The notes beneath the pieces are model-generated. The model was not told the DNA's origin and ran no database searches. It worked only from the letters and a program-made list of their open reading frames with translations. Below, one piece after another: positions 50,201-59,100 of a DNA stretch of 64,000 nt. Origin of the DNA: Apilactobacillus quenuiae (lineage in GTDB: Bacteria > Bacillota > Bacilli > Lactobacillales > Lactobacillaceae). Made by a program: the position numbers and the translations under genes. How positions within the stretch are numbered: the first letter of the stretch is position 1; every line of letters begins with the position of its first letter. The stretch covers positions 48,799 to 112,798 of the forward strand of contig NZ_POSN01000005.1 of assembly GCF_002994005.1 (NCBI RefSeq), in the 5' to 3' direction.

Positions 50201-52930
50201 TGTATAGTAATGAACAACTACTGAAACATTGTTTGAACTACTGCTACCATTCAATTGACTTGCATCAAATATATAAGAGAATGGTATTATTTGATTATTA
50301 CTATAGTATTTTGGATTAATAGTATAGGTATATTTGTTGTCATCTCCATAAGTATTGCCATTTGATGAGTTTACAACTCCTTGTCCATTAAGAACGACCT
50401 GTTTAGTATTGCCATTATTATCAACTTTGGAAACAGTTCCGCTTAATGATGGCTTGCCATTTATACTTATTCCTATATAAATTGGTTGAGAATCATCATT
50501 AGATGGAACGTTATTTAGTCTTATAGTTCCACTAACTATATAATGGTGTTCATCGGACTTTTGAATTTGCATCCCATCATTAATTAAAGCAGATGGTGAT
50601 GAAGAAAATTGAAAGTATTTTGCATTTGCGATAGTACCTAAACTACCTGTTGATTGATTTGCATTTTCATACGTAATATTACCATTTTGATCAATTTTTA
50701 ATAAATAATATGGACCCTTATTATTCAAGCTAACTGAATAAGCATTAAGTGAAATCTTTTTATTTCCATTACCTAAAAGGAATCCATTACTTTGTTTCTG
50801 CTTAGGATCAGTATGTTTAGTATCTAAATCAAGAATAACATTATGCCCAGGGTTATTAATATTTATTTGACTTGTATCAGGTGAGTAAGCATAAAGTAAT
50901 GATGGATCACTACTGCCATCAGCTTTCAAAATCAAGTTACCTTGGTTAGTAACATTTAAATTAGATCCTGCATTTTTACCTAAAGCTAGTATATATGGGT
51001 TAGAACCAATACCTCCGGTCATCTTATCAGCTTCTATATAAATAGTTCCACCACTAGTTGAAGTAATTGCACCATTAACATAGGTTAAAACATTATTATA
51101 ATTACCTATGTTTTTTCCAACTATATTAAGGTTACCATTATTTTCAACAGTTAATGCACCTTCAATGTCAACTGGATATTGGGCTGGAGTTCCAACTATA
51201 TTTACATTGACGTTTCCACCATCAACATACATATTAGTCCCTTGTCCTCCTGTTACCGTGTTTTCTGCATTACTGTCATTAGATCCTGTTAAGTACAAAG
51301 CATTAGTTCCTGAAGTATTAACCGTTGCACCATCACTAGAAACATTAATATTCAAATTACCCAAAATTTGAATATTACCATTATTTGAAGATGCAAATAT
51401 TCCTTGTGCTCTACTTGTATTGTCACCATGTTGTATATAAGGCTTACCGTTATTTCCATTGCCAAGAGGAGTTACATTTAAGGTTCCACCTTTATTAACA
51501 TTTAAGTTATATAAGTCCAATACATTAGCATTTTGAGTGTACCCTGAATAAGTAGCACCTGAATTAACAGTTAATGTATTGATTTGCATATTTTGAGAAT
51601 TTCCATCTGTACTATGGCTACCAGTGTCACCACTAATACCGGAAGCTTGATAATTACCTTGAGAATTTACAGTAACATTATTGTTAACAATAACATTAGC
51701 ATTAGTATCATTAATAATCTTGCCACCGACATAATGAACATTATCTAAATAATAAGTAGGTTGATTATTTCCATTACCAGAAGAAGAATTTAGTAAAATA
51801 CCATTATTACTGGTTCCATAAGCATTTTGATTTTTTAATGTAACTGACTTAACACCAGTAATGTTATATGTGATTCCTCTGTAATCAATGTTAGACCAAG
51901 TTGTCCCGTCATGTTTTAAGCCATCAATTACAAAATCCCTAGTTGAATCATTTCTAGTAACATTAACAGACTTATCACTATCTCCATAGCCCTTACCATT
52001 AGCATTAGCTAAATCTATATCATTATTTACTTTAATGGTATAAATTTTTTGGTCATTCATAGCATTATCAAATTCAGTCGCACTATTAACTACTGCAACT
52101 GAATTATCTTGTTGAGCAGCAGATGCCTTTAAACTATTTAAATCTGCCATTCTAGAAGGTACTGATTTTCCCTTCTTTAACTGAGTTGATGAAAAACTAC
52201 CTTTATCTTGATTATCTGTACTTTGGTTTTCAGAATCAGATTGAGCCTGATCATTATTAACATCTAATGAATTAACATCATTATCGTTTATTTTGTTGTT
52301 TTGTGGAGATACTTTTGGAACTGATTTATCATCACTACTACTTGGTGATATTTGGCTTCCTTTATCATTACCTGTAATTTTGTTATCTTTAGGTGATACT
52401 TTTGAATCTATCTCATTGTCACTACTATTTGATGATACTTGACTTCCTTTATCATTATCTGCCACTTTGTTATTTTTAGGTGATACTTTTGGAGCTGATT
52501 TATCATCACTACTATTTGATGATATTTGATTTTCTTTATTTGGTGTTGAAACATGAGACTGTTTACTTACTTTTTGATATGTAGTTTCTTTAGATGAATC
52601 GTTATTTGAAGCTTCAACATCATTTTGTGCCACTACATCATTACCTGATTCACTTTTTTGATCAGAATTTGGTAAAACAGATTTATTAATACCTACTTGT
52701 TGATTATTAGGCACAATTTTTTCTTGAGATTGTACTTTAGACTGTTTTCTTAGTATAAGTGTACTGTCATTATTATCAGCATGTACTACAAAATCAGTTG
52801 TACCATATGCTGTAGCAATACCACCTAGCATGGCCAAAGAAGCGATGGAAACAACCACCCATTGCTTTTTGACTTTCTTCATTACCTTTTTATCATTTAC
52901 TTTTTGAAATTTATTTTTATTATATTGCAT
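41276..52930 (-). CDS. Giant secreted repeat protein 4 (3884 residues), largest of the cluster
   Basis: AAGGTGAT precedes the ATG. The signal peptide (VKKQWVVVSIASLAMLGG) is cleaved probably after VHA (residue 51). The linker (55-270) is Ser/Asp/Lys/Gln-rich and contains a 29-residue tandem repeat starting KVSPKNNK. Unlike giants 1, 2, 3 and 5 it has no YFLxxQGxxDAExG module and passes directly into a beta-solenoid-like region (about 275-760) with VIDGLKH and VNVNIV strands, then a beta-sandwich segment. Repeats then run from about 960 to 3560, of the AYNAVINGYNDGF and QKGYQDAVEGK types. The C-terminal thousand residues parallel giants 3 and 5. Two SLAP/DUF5776-like modules fill 3740-3884. 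No LPXTG. Own promoter region and terminator. Confidence 0.85.
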   Translation of the reverse strand: MQYNKNKFQKVNDKKVMKKVKKQWVVVSIASLAMLGGIATAYGTTDFVVHADNNDSTLILRKQSKVQSQEKIVPNNQQVGINKSVLPNSDQKSESGNDVVAQNDVEASNNDSSKETTYQKVSKQSHVSTPNKENQISSNSSDDKSAPKVSPKNNKVADNDKGSQVSSNSSDNEIDSKVSPKDNKITGNDKGSQISPSSSDDKSVPKVSPQNNKINDNDVNSLDVNNDQAQSDSENQSTDNQDKGSFSSTQLKKGKSVPSRMADLNSLKASAAQQDNSVAVVNSATEFDNAMNDQKIYTIKVNNDIDLANANGKGYGDSDKSVNVTRNDSTRDFVIDGLKHDGTTWSNIDYRGITYNITGVKSVTLKNQNAYGTSNNGILLNSSSGNGNNQPTYYLDNVHYVGGKIINDTNANVIVNNNVTVNSQGNYQASGISGDTGSHSTDGNSQNMQINTLTVNSGATYSGYTQNANVLDLYNLNVNKGGTLNVTPLGNGNNGKPYIQHGDNTSRAQGIFASSNNGNIQILGNLNINVSSDGATVNTSGTNALYLTGSNDSNAENTVTGGQGTNMYVDGGNVNVNIVGTPAQYPVDIEGALTVENNGNLNIVGKNIGNYNNVLTYVNGAITSTSGGTIYIEADKMTGGIGSNPYILALGKNAGSNLNVTNQGNLILKADGSSDPSLLYAYSPDTSQININNPGHNVILDLDTKHTDPKQKQSNGFLLGNGNKKISLNAYSVSLNNKGPYYLLKIDQNGNITYENANQSTGSLGTIANAKYFQFSSSPSALINDGMQIQKSDEHHYIVSGTIRLNNVPSNDDSQPIYIGISINGKPSLSGTVSKVDNNGNTKQVVLNGQGVVNSSNGNTYGDDNKYTYTINPKYYSNNQIIPFSYIFDASQLNGSSSSNNVSVVVHYYTSGIRSTIADGNSTKKATLNTTLVNPTTADRSVSTVDLPYNTILQQADANPTDALTKTSALNDAIQGQDNSANYKDDALSTYQKVQDAYNLGLKHNGSQADYVLANKNNPDSYQAGQAARLGITDSIQGINPNDDVEYKGWSSTSSQYQAFTNAQKAYQQGLNNPTDSSNSNAKLNETAYVVGVATNQGLADVSIGKNNNSYNASDFNNSGDLQHQAYDNVQKAYQAGINNPTDSSKPDAKLNPTAYLIGQASNYGLSDAKLDRNEDSSDTKYQHSWTQLQQTAYKTSMDGYNAGAYSGLINGSNTSSTKKPAYDQAYSDGFNDKDLINAGLQQALTDFNKKNYTGEYNGTNDISKAAYNSAMQGYKDASLVRTPYTNPNNHAAAYRIANNSAKNDRASGYNDFIFGKLMSTTNNNQAYIQSYQNAQKGYQDAVEGKNASGATAEQQATNEYQAAHNNYSNPKYKNAYNAAYTSFDPQNGQYNNNNHDQNEQDTYNGVADSFDKVIKNNGNKVQPIAADSTHSVDYVLAYNQALNDYQNYDGTQDFINGNSKLSNLSQSNQTIYNKAYNDANRGFQTALDGNNIDSNNQNAQTGFNAANGSKAQDYQQAIKDYYTNPSGNFHGDDIYNATISGIKADNTITFGHLLPFYNAAKDQNDGKNKSLNIVNNINVFNNPNSQPRSLDPRNERNKSYAYIEAYNAVINGYNDGFKNQNNYSGINSDNSYKLSYNSGNKIGANDAGANDFFNGNYNNITELSSYQAQRTSDLAYMQGYNDATDGFNMGVLDSTNYKNNSSYIDGSKEFKDAADQGRLQSSDYNQGLIARTQSKTPNSGDHSNDFDNNASDTYNGIASVISDYKNNLTAKNNSSTSRLDFNNNNSPIFKLAYNEELQNLNVAMNTAQSDFNSGKPSTPGDISASQEQPIYQISYSDYQKGYQEGLSGQQSDGSTQTTNEFAGINAAIKVLNGYQAALNNFNQDHSTNASYTGDNQKAYAEALSGLKDGFAGNNNNQNKTAIYAFANSQQLGIRDALSKINQNTPDINTKDIGLDNVSSINTQAVNTNAYKTAYNSILDGYADGLANNATAKKNNPEDNDKTNYDVGYQQAYQLGRNQAGANDYLADKAPVDESSDYQNGYGQAKSGFSKGISNGNSAKQESAYTTGSKEYQQGVDLGIGSHDNYWVGYNKAQSIYAPTQNDNNEQSLSGNDQKDAYSGFAKAVNDAEASESGDLQQLGDQDTQDSLVFKFAYNNALMGIKNARKQAIDDFNKQQTNSLHPSDQAYVSVYDNVKSTYQNGYQEALNNPNLDTATINKMLPNEQSGYQSAKSLSNGYKDAIDAYYTKGITKVESTDPKYNETGYQEALKGLIDNKTDDRSNISSNLPLYEITRAQSMGTNGGISDAQSKNNDNDYYKLNNPSINAQAYKIAYDAAKTGYQAIDNSGNGYDNSQSNNPVYVNAFNQGAQQRGANDFVKGNSQNVPGNAPFANAYNQGVTTASNAYNGSPTDQSPASQIGTKAAKNKNAGITAAQQISSEVPDSTNADEYNAYWGTKDGYSANDIPLPSSGHNVNVNSQAYKSAKNHAESESRDNLQKGAQQYINNPTHEPNEDGTENQHAIVQGYNNQKAYEDGFNAPDGTNTYQNKGEKDSYKAGQAAASGYNDVQKIASPTTQNGETDSYNGAAQAFIDVHNDQADPTDNSKKSTEYQTSYNKAFNLYKQALQSGSDAYTNDPSAPFSNQYGENNPQATLYSLGNNDAALGYNAVMNKAADDGKNTRAVQAGKKLANTLLDKLNNYLKNPLNNNDEIVKKAIDHAMHDAQVHVGTGTLTRDQITDNNHSAYQEYLDVYHAAYNAYQVGNEVTGAKADAQYANNQAYQAVYKAVDANQQGATDFLNGKQVAQPATSEYTTGYNNAKQGYESALKASVTPDNAYSDTNRGIIVGNDARAGYQGALESENPLIGQYPTSTNYSQASKQAYDGVAAAVIDATKGLDNKQYNPTASHADNYVNAYNEVIDDLFKSAKAGKDDFVNGKSYAPTTTGAMKKAYTTAYQSAQLGFQEGLSGNDINPSNPNEQAGYKLVKDNNLASGYKQAIQDFYKNGVKSIGQIKDTNQAYQDTIKGLIDGEAGNDTNNPKDKSPLYEIARAQSTGVKNGITDAQSKTTTPMPKGLNPFAYNDAYQSTLAGYNAGNAEANYGDQKNNPIYTNSFDQGAQQRGADDFVNGKVNENVPGISPYAQGANDARNSYLNGKAVNGSNAAKAGYNATTNMNSGYENAANGKKPDKNNTVAYNAYWGAQAGANVVQQVPSDVNKNSQAYLSAQQQAQKEAQAGQQQYIADKQKGVTPLEPHGNQLYNQGYNNQKAYDEGLDNPNGNIDFHNDGENAAYQNGIKDGIGYQKAQQSTNPDPNDNLSNLSPNAQKVYKAIAQAFQDVKHGRVQNNDSIDTKYKSTYDNAFALYKSAMNKGSQNFINDPSANINNPYDASNQAAEHGLYSASSSSAKAGYDSVINPHTTESVTDQAAFVAGKNLATNLLNGVKAAISSQKVAPNGDEDGFNAANLAMQNALNDAKGNKNQGQNGKLDVNKIQIPAGINSSAHEAYLNVYKGIYNGYEAGLNGGSNHPTNDTEYTNNIVYQEAYDSAIKKGQEDIPAPSSHANVADNITAPIDFLNNKFMTNFSNPEQQQAYQIAYNDTKVGFYAALNNKLKAVNASNYYDSGYQAGSDGLLGIKAAKNNKLASEKNNKSYMNGYNGYQDGIRFAKSNAKEDRKLSRIYSKDKNVIYNYAYKQAVKAETRRQHNLGVKAGYEAAKRKFTYLPHLNKYSNTYKAAYRKAFDRELSKKMPRYIYNLKAMFKHNSNRFNNSTRAKEYKLVPRDKNHVLRVIGITYSKTGLPRYIIKGGGFVTANSKYVANAYYQHNYDKFKVIRPKGALVHTGKKFSNKNVVRKLHHNEILYVLKVVRYNGITRLYLGKGQYVTSNKTYVDKLHK
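52290..52535 (-). repeat. 29-residue (87-base) tandem repeat in the giant 4 linker
   Basis: Two full and one or two partial copies of a unit starting KVSPKNNKV and containing NDKGSQ and SSSDD. The copies are exactly 87 bases apart, for example the matching blocks at about 52359 and 52446. This hydrophilic spacer probably lengthens the flexible linker after the signal peptide. Confidence 0.7.
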
Positions 52931-53040
52931 AATAAAATCACCTTCTAAATATACTTTATAATAATAACTTATTATATTTCCCTACAACTTTATTTTATTA
53001 CTTAATTAAAAATGCATATAATAATTTGCTTATTAAAAAG

Positions 53041-53055
53041 GGTGATACAATCACC
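53041..53055. repeat. Short inverted repeat upstream of giant gene 4
   Basis: GGTGAT-ACA-ATCACC is a perfect 6-bp inverted repeat 110 bases before the giant 4 start codon. In minus-strand RNA it is followed by CUUUUU, so it could be a weak second terminator for giant 5, or an operator for giant 4. Confidence 0.35.
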
Positions 53056-53092
53056 ATATAATTATAAGATTGGTAATATAAATTTAAGCAAT

Positions 53093-53131
53093 AAAAAAGA
53101 GTTTATCTAACAATTAGATAAACTCTTTTTT
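53093..53131 (-). terminator. Terminator of giant gene 5
   Basis: A perfect 18-bp stem (AAAAAAGAGTTTATCTAA with its complement) and a 3-base loop, 16 bases past the stop codon. It is the strongest hairpin in the window. Confidence 0.92.
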
Positions 53132-53147
53132 GAATTAATTTATTCAG

Positions 53148-56100
53148 TTAACGTACAGTTTCAACAATTGTCTTGTTGCTTGAAATATACTTGCCGTCAC
53201 CAATATAGAATCTGGTAATGCTACCGATATTTTCTACTCTCTTAACACGAATTGTTTTGTTCTTGTTAAGCTTCTTAACAGCAGTCTTCTTATTGAAGTG
53301 CTTGCTATTGTAAATGAAAGTACCTTGTGGCTTAATTACACGGATTCTTTGGTTTGGCTTAGTTTCATTACGTTGGTAATATGCATTAGCAACATAATCG
53401 CCACTAGCAGTGACCATTCCACCGCCACGAACAATATATCTAGGAAGTCCAGTCTTAGAATAAGTGATACCTTCTACCTTAAATACATGAGAAGCGTATC
53501 TTGGTGTCTTCTTATATCCCTTAATACGACTAGCCCTAGTAAATTTAGCATTAGAATGTCTAAACATACCCTTTAAGTTGTAAATATATCTTGGCATTCT
53601 ACGTGCTAATTCTTTTCTATAAGCCTTAGTATAAGCATTAATATATGCTTGTGAATGCTTGCTACTTAAGTTAGTTGGATAAATATGTGACTTTCTAGCC
53701 ATTTCATATCCAGCTTTAGCACCTAGATTGTTTTGACGACGATTTTCTGTCTTAACAGCTTGTTTATAAGCATATGAATATACGATACCTTTATCTACTA
53801 AATCATTCTTACTGTTTTTACTATCTTTAGCAGAACGTTTTGCAGCATCAATACCTGCTTGGTAACCAGTATAACCATTCTTATAAGCAGCATTACCGTT
53901 AGGGTTTGCTTGTGATTTGTCTTTAGCATCATTAATACCAGCCAAGCCTTGCTTACCAGCATCATAACCATTGTTGTAATACTTAGATCCATTTGCATTA
54001 GGATTCATATTAGCAACAGCGGCTTTAAATCCTCTATCAGTATCAGCGTAGGCGTTTTGATATGCATTTTGTTGATCTTGATCATCAAAATTCTTCTTAG
54101 GAAGATTATTATCTAAAAAGTCTAATGATCCTGCAGCGGCTGCACCATTATCGTTATTATTTGATGAAGGTGCTGGAATATCATTTTGTCCTTGTTTAAA
54201 GGTATTATCATAAGCAGCTTGATATGCAGGATTATTTACATAATCAGCATCTTTAGATGCATCAGGTGTTTGACTACCACCATTTAATCCAGCATTGTAA
54301 CCATTGTATGCACCTTTATATACATCAATATATGCTTGTGTAGCTGAAGTAGGAACATCATTTGGCACAGAAATCTTAGAAGGATCTAACTTTCCATCTG
54401 TTCCTTGGTTCTTATTACTCTTTGAATCATTAACTGCATTCTTAATTGCTTCATTAGCTACATTAAATCCATTAGTAATATCTTTATCAGTACTTGGAGC
54501 ACTCTTATCACCCTTAGCTGCTGATTTAATACCGTTTAATAAGTTATTAGCTAATTGTGCACCTTTATTATATGCATCAGATTGAGTATTTGGATTAGAT
54601 GAAGCCTTAGATTTATCCATTACAGAATTATAACCATCTTTACTATCGTTAAATCCTTGATCATATAATGATTTTTCTGCTGATTTTTCTGGTTTATCAT
54701 TATAAGGATTATCAGATGTAGCATTTGGATTGTTTAATAAGCTCTGAGATCCATTATTAGCAGCAGATTTATCAACATTATATGCCATATTGTAAGCCAT
54801 TTGATATTCAGGTGATTGATTAGAATTATCAGTTTGCTTACCATCTTTAACATCTTGATATGCTTTAGCAGCTGCAGTATATCCAACCTTTTCTTTATCA
54901 TCATTTAATGAAGGATTAGTTACTTGGTCAGCTGTTTGCTTAGTTGGATCAGTTGACTTTTGAGCAGCTTCATAGCCTTGCTTAGCGGCTTTTGCTTCAT
55001 TAAAACCTTTATTATATGTTGATCTATCAGGATCTTGTTGATATGGATTCTTATTTTCAGTATCATTAGCTATTCCAGCGGCATAACCTTGTTGTTCAGC
55101 AAATGCATTATTTTGTGCTTTGCCTTCAATGGAAGTATCGCCTTGTGTCTTACTTCTTGCTGGATTAACTTGATTTACATTGTCTAAATTATCACCATTA
55201 ACTTGATCAAAGAAATCTTTGGCTCCAGCTGCTCTAGATTTTTGCATATCACCAAATGCATTATTGTAAGCATTTTGATATTCAGATGATTTACCAATAT
55301 TACTATCTGATGGGTTCCCATTAGCACCATCTTCATATCCAGCTAAAGCTCCATTATATGAATCAGGTTTCTCTGTATTTTGTGCACCATTTCCAGCAGC
55401 ATCTTGTTGAGCACTAGTTTTATTTGATTTAGCAGCCAATCCTTTGTCATATGCCTTAGCTTCTGGGGAACCATCAGGATATGGATTCTTCGTTCCATTA
55501 GGATATACGTTTTGATTTGATCCACTAGAATTTAGTCCAGAATCATATGCTTTTTGATTATTATATCCTTGATTGAATGATTGAGCATCTTCATTAGAAT
55601 TAGGATCAACAGTTTTACCATTTGTAGAAGCATTACCATTCTTATCAGCAGTATATTGTTGTGCACCCTTATTCATTTGTGCAGATGCTTCAGCATATGC
55701 TTTTGCATAAGATGATTGGTAAGCAATTTGACCTTTATCATCTAAATTAGATGGCATCTTATTAGAAGGATTAAATTGGCTTCCAGACTTAGCATCAGCA
55801 AAACCTTGTTTAGCTCCATTAAATTCTTGAGAACCATCACCATCTTTATTTTGTTGGGCAGCTTGATAACCATTTCCATTCTTGTTGGCATTTTGTCCAG
55901 CTGCATATGCATCATTTTCACCGTTAGTTGATAATGTTTTTTGAGTATTTGGATTATTATAACCATCATCATATGCTTTTTGATTGTTATAACCTTGATT
56001 ATATAAAACATCAGAACCTGAAGGTTGCAATGGTGTCTTGTTGTTTAATTTATCATTTAAATATTGTTGAGCACCATTAGCAGCATCTTTTTGAGCTTCT

Positions 56101-59100
56101 TTATTAGCATCTTTATATGCCAATGAATTTGTATTAACAGATGTTGATGGCGTATCTCCAGTATTAGCACCAGCTTTAGCTCCCCAGTATGCATTTACAT
56201 AATCTGGATTTGTTGGGTCTTTAGGTCCATGAATATTAGAGTCTTGTGCATCTTTATACCCACTATCCTTTGATTTTGCTGCATTTGCACCAGTATTTGA
56301 TGCTTCGCTTTCATCATTTTTATTGTCAGGATTTTCATAAGCTCTTTGAGCATCAGTATGACCCTTACGATAATTTCTACCATAATCAGTACTATTGTCT
56401 GGATTAGTATCATTATTATTTAAGAAATCATCAGCACCTTTTTGTTGAGCACCTTGATCAAATGAGTTTGTATAAATAGGATTATTATTTTGTCCAGATT
56501 CATAATTTGAAGTACCATTATATCCTTTTTGTGCAGCATCATAAGCAGTTTTATAATATTGAGGATCTACATTGCTGCCTTCTGGAACATCAGAACTGTT
56601 AACTGAAGGAGACTTCTTTGCATCACTAATTCCGTGTTTAGATCCCATGCTTTGAGCACGAGCAATATCATATAATGGAGAATTATTTGGGCTTGGTTTA
56701 TTAGTAGTACTTTGATCAGATGTAGAACCATCAATTAAGCCTCTAATTGTATCTTGATAGCCTTGTTCATCTTTGTGAGTATTACTACCAGGTAATGTTT
56801 TTACTCCATTATTATAAAAATCATTAATCGCATCTTGATAGCCCTTTGCTACTTTACCAGCCTCATCATATCCTGATTTTTCATTATGATCACTAGGTTC
56901 TGCAGTCTTATTGGGTGAAGATTGTAAACCTTCTTGATAGCCTTTTTGAGTATTACTATATGCATTAGTGTAAACTGATTTTTCAGCATTGGATAATGAT
57001 GGTGTAACATCATCTGGTTTAGAAGGTTTCCCTTGTAAGAAATCATTGTTACCAGCATTATTTGCTTTATTAGCATTTGCTTTGGCATTATTATATGCGT
57101 TTATATATGCACCAGAACCAGATGGTTTACTATCATCACCTTTTTTAACTTTGGCAATTGCATCAGCAACCCCATTATATGCAGCTTCAGAATCTTTAGA
57201 ATAAGAACTTCCACTAGGATAATTACCATTTTGAGGATTACCATTGTTTTCAGCACCATGATAACCATCATACGCACTATTAGCTGCAGCAATTCCTTGT
57301 TGACCTTCAACATTATAATTACTATCATCATTGATTAGTTTCTTATCTGAACTAGCATTTATCGCATCACTATAACCCTTTTGTGCATCACCGTAACCGT
57401 TATTATATAAACTACTATCAGAAGCACCAGAACTGTGAGAACCATTTTCTTGTCCATTCAAGAAATCACTGGCACCACGTTGAGTATCATAAGCAGCTTG
57501 GGATACTTTATCAGGATTACTTAACTGATTATTATTGGTAGCATTTTGTTTTGCTTCATATGCACCATAATATGCTGATTGATAAGTTAATGCTTTAGGA
57601 GTTCCAGCATTATATCCAGCAGGTAATGATACATCGCTTGAACTATTGTAGTTTGCTCCAGAAGTTGCATTAACTGCATCTTTTTTAGCTTGTTGAGCAA
57701 CACTATATCCTTCTTGTTGAGTATCACCACTGGCAGGTTTGTTTTGACTATTAGCACCATCTACATATGCATTACCATAGTCTGAACCATCATTTCCATT
57801 AGTTTTTAGTGAATTCTTAAATTTAGCTTGGGCTTGTTCATAACCACTATTGTATGAATTTATATAACTATTCTGAATATCAGGTTGTTGAACAGATGAA
57901 TAAGTAGTGGTCCATTTTGAACCGTTTGTGTGGTTTTCAATATTTGATTTTTCAAATGCTGTATTCCCATCAGATGAACCTGCAGCTTGAGCAGATTGAA
58001 CAGTAGGAGTAAATGGTTGCGTTAATTTAACACTATCGGTACCAATTACATCATCAGAAGGTCTTATAGGATTAGATAAAGCATTAGTAAAATTATTTGT
58101 TCCATCACCATTTATACTCTGTTTTTGACTAGTTACAGAATAGTTTGCCAAAACAGTAACACTACTTGGTTTATCTGTTAATGGATAACTAAATTTAATA
58201 ATGTCTCCATTAGCATTCCCACTATCTATACCGTTATCTTCTAAGTTTATAGCATCAGTATAAGTGTTTGTACCATACTTATTCAATCCTTGAACTTGCT
58301 TAATTGAAGTGTCATTAGAGTGAGTCAAGTTTTTAATAAAATTACCATTAGAATCATATAAAGATAAAGTACCATTTTTACCAAAATCATTACTTTGCGG
58401 ACTTCCATTTACATTTACGTTAATATAAACTTGTCCTTTGGCATCATGAGGTACATTACTCAAAGATAAAGCACCATTTAAGTCATATTTTCCTTGATCA
58501 TTTTGCGGAACACTAATCTTATCTCTAAAGAATACATTAGGTGTAGCTGTAAAAGATAAATATCTAGTACTGGTAGTAATTTTACTACTATCATCATTAA
58601 CTAGCTTACCAGTAGTAGGGTCAATATATTGAATGCTGTTACCCGATGAACTACCTGTGGGAACAACAACTTCATAGTATGGACCATTATACTTATCACT
58701 ATTCCTTGGTGTATCTCCAGTATCATTTTTAATGTAGTTTACAGAATATGCAGTTATAGGATTACTAAATAATTTACCTTGCCCTAATTGACCATTACTT
58801 TGTTTATTAATTTGTAAAGTTACATTATTACCAGGATTATCTATATTAAATGAACTGGAGTTATTTAGCAACGTAGGATTACTACCAGTTCCATCTGTAG
58901 ATAAATCTAGATTACCTCTATTAGTAATATTTAAACCATTTGATGATAATAAAGCATTAGAAAATCCACTCAAATTATGACCATATATCTTAAGTAATCC
59001 ATTATCTCTTACATTTAAAGTACCCTTAATAGTATTAGCATCATGATTCAAGTATCCATTATCATCTATATTTAAAATACCACCATTTATATTAACAGAA

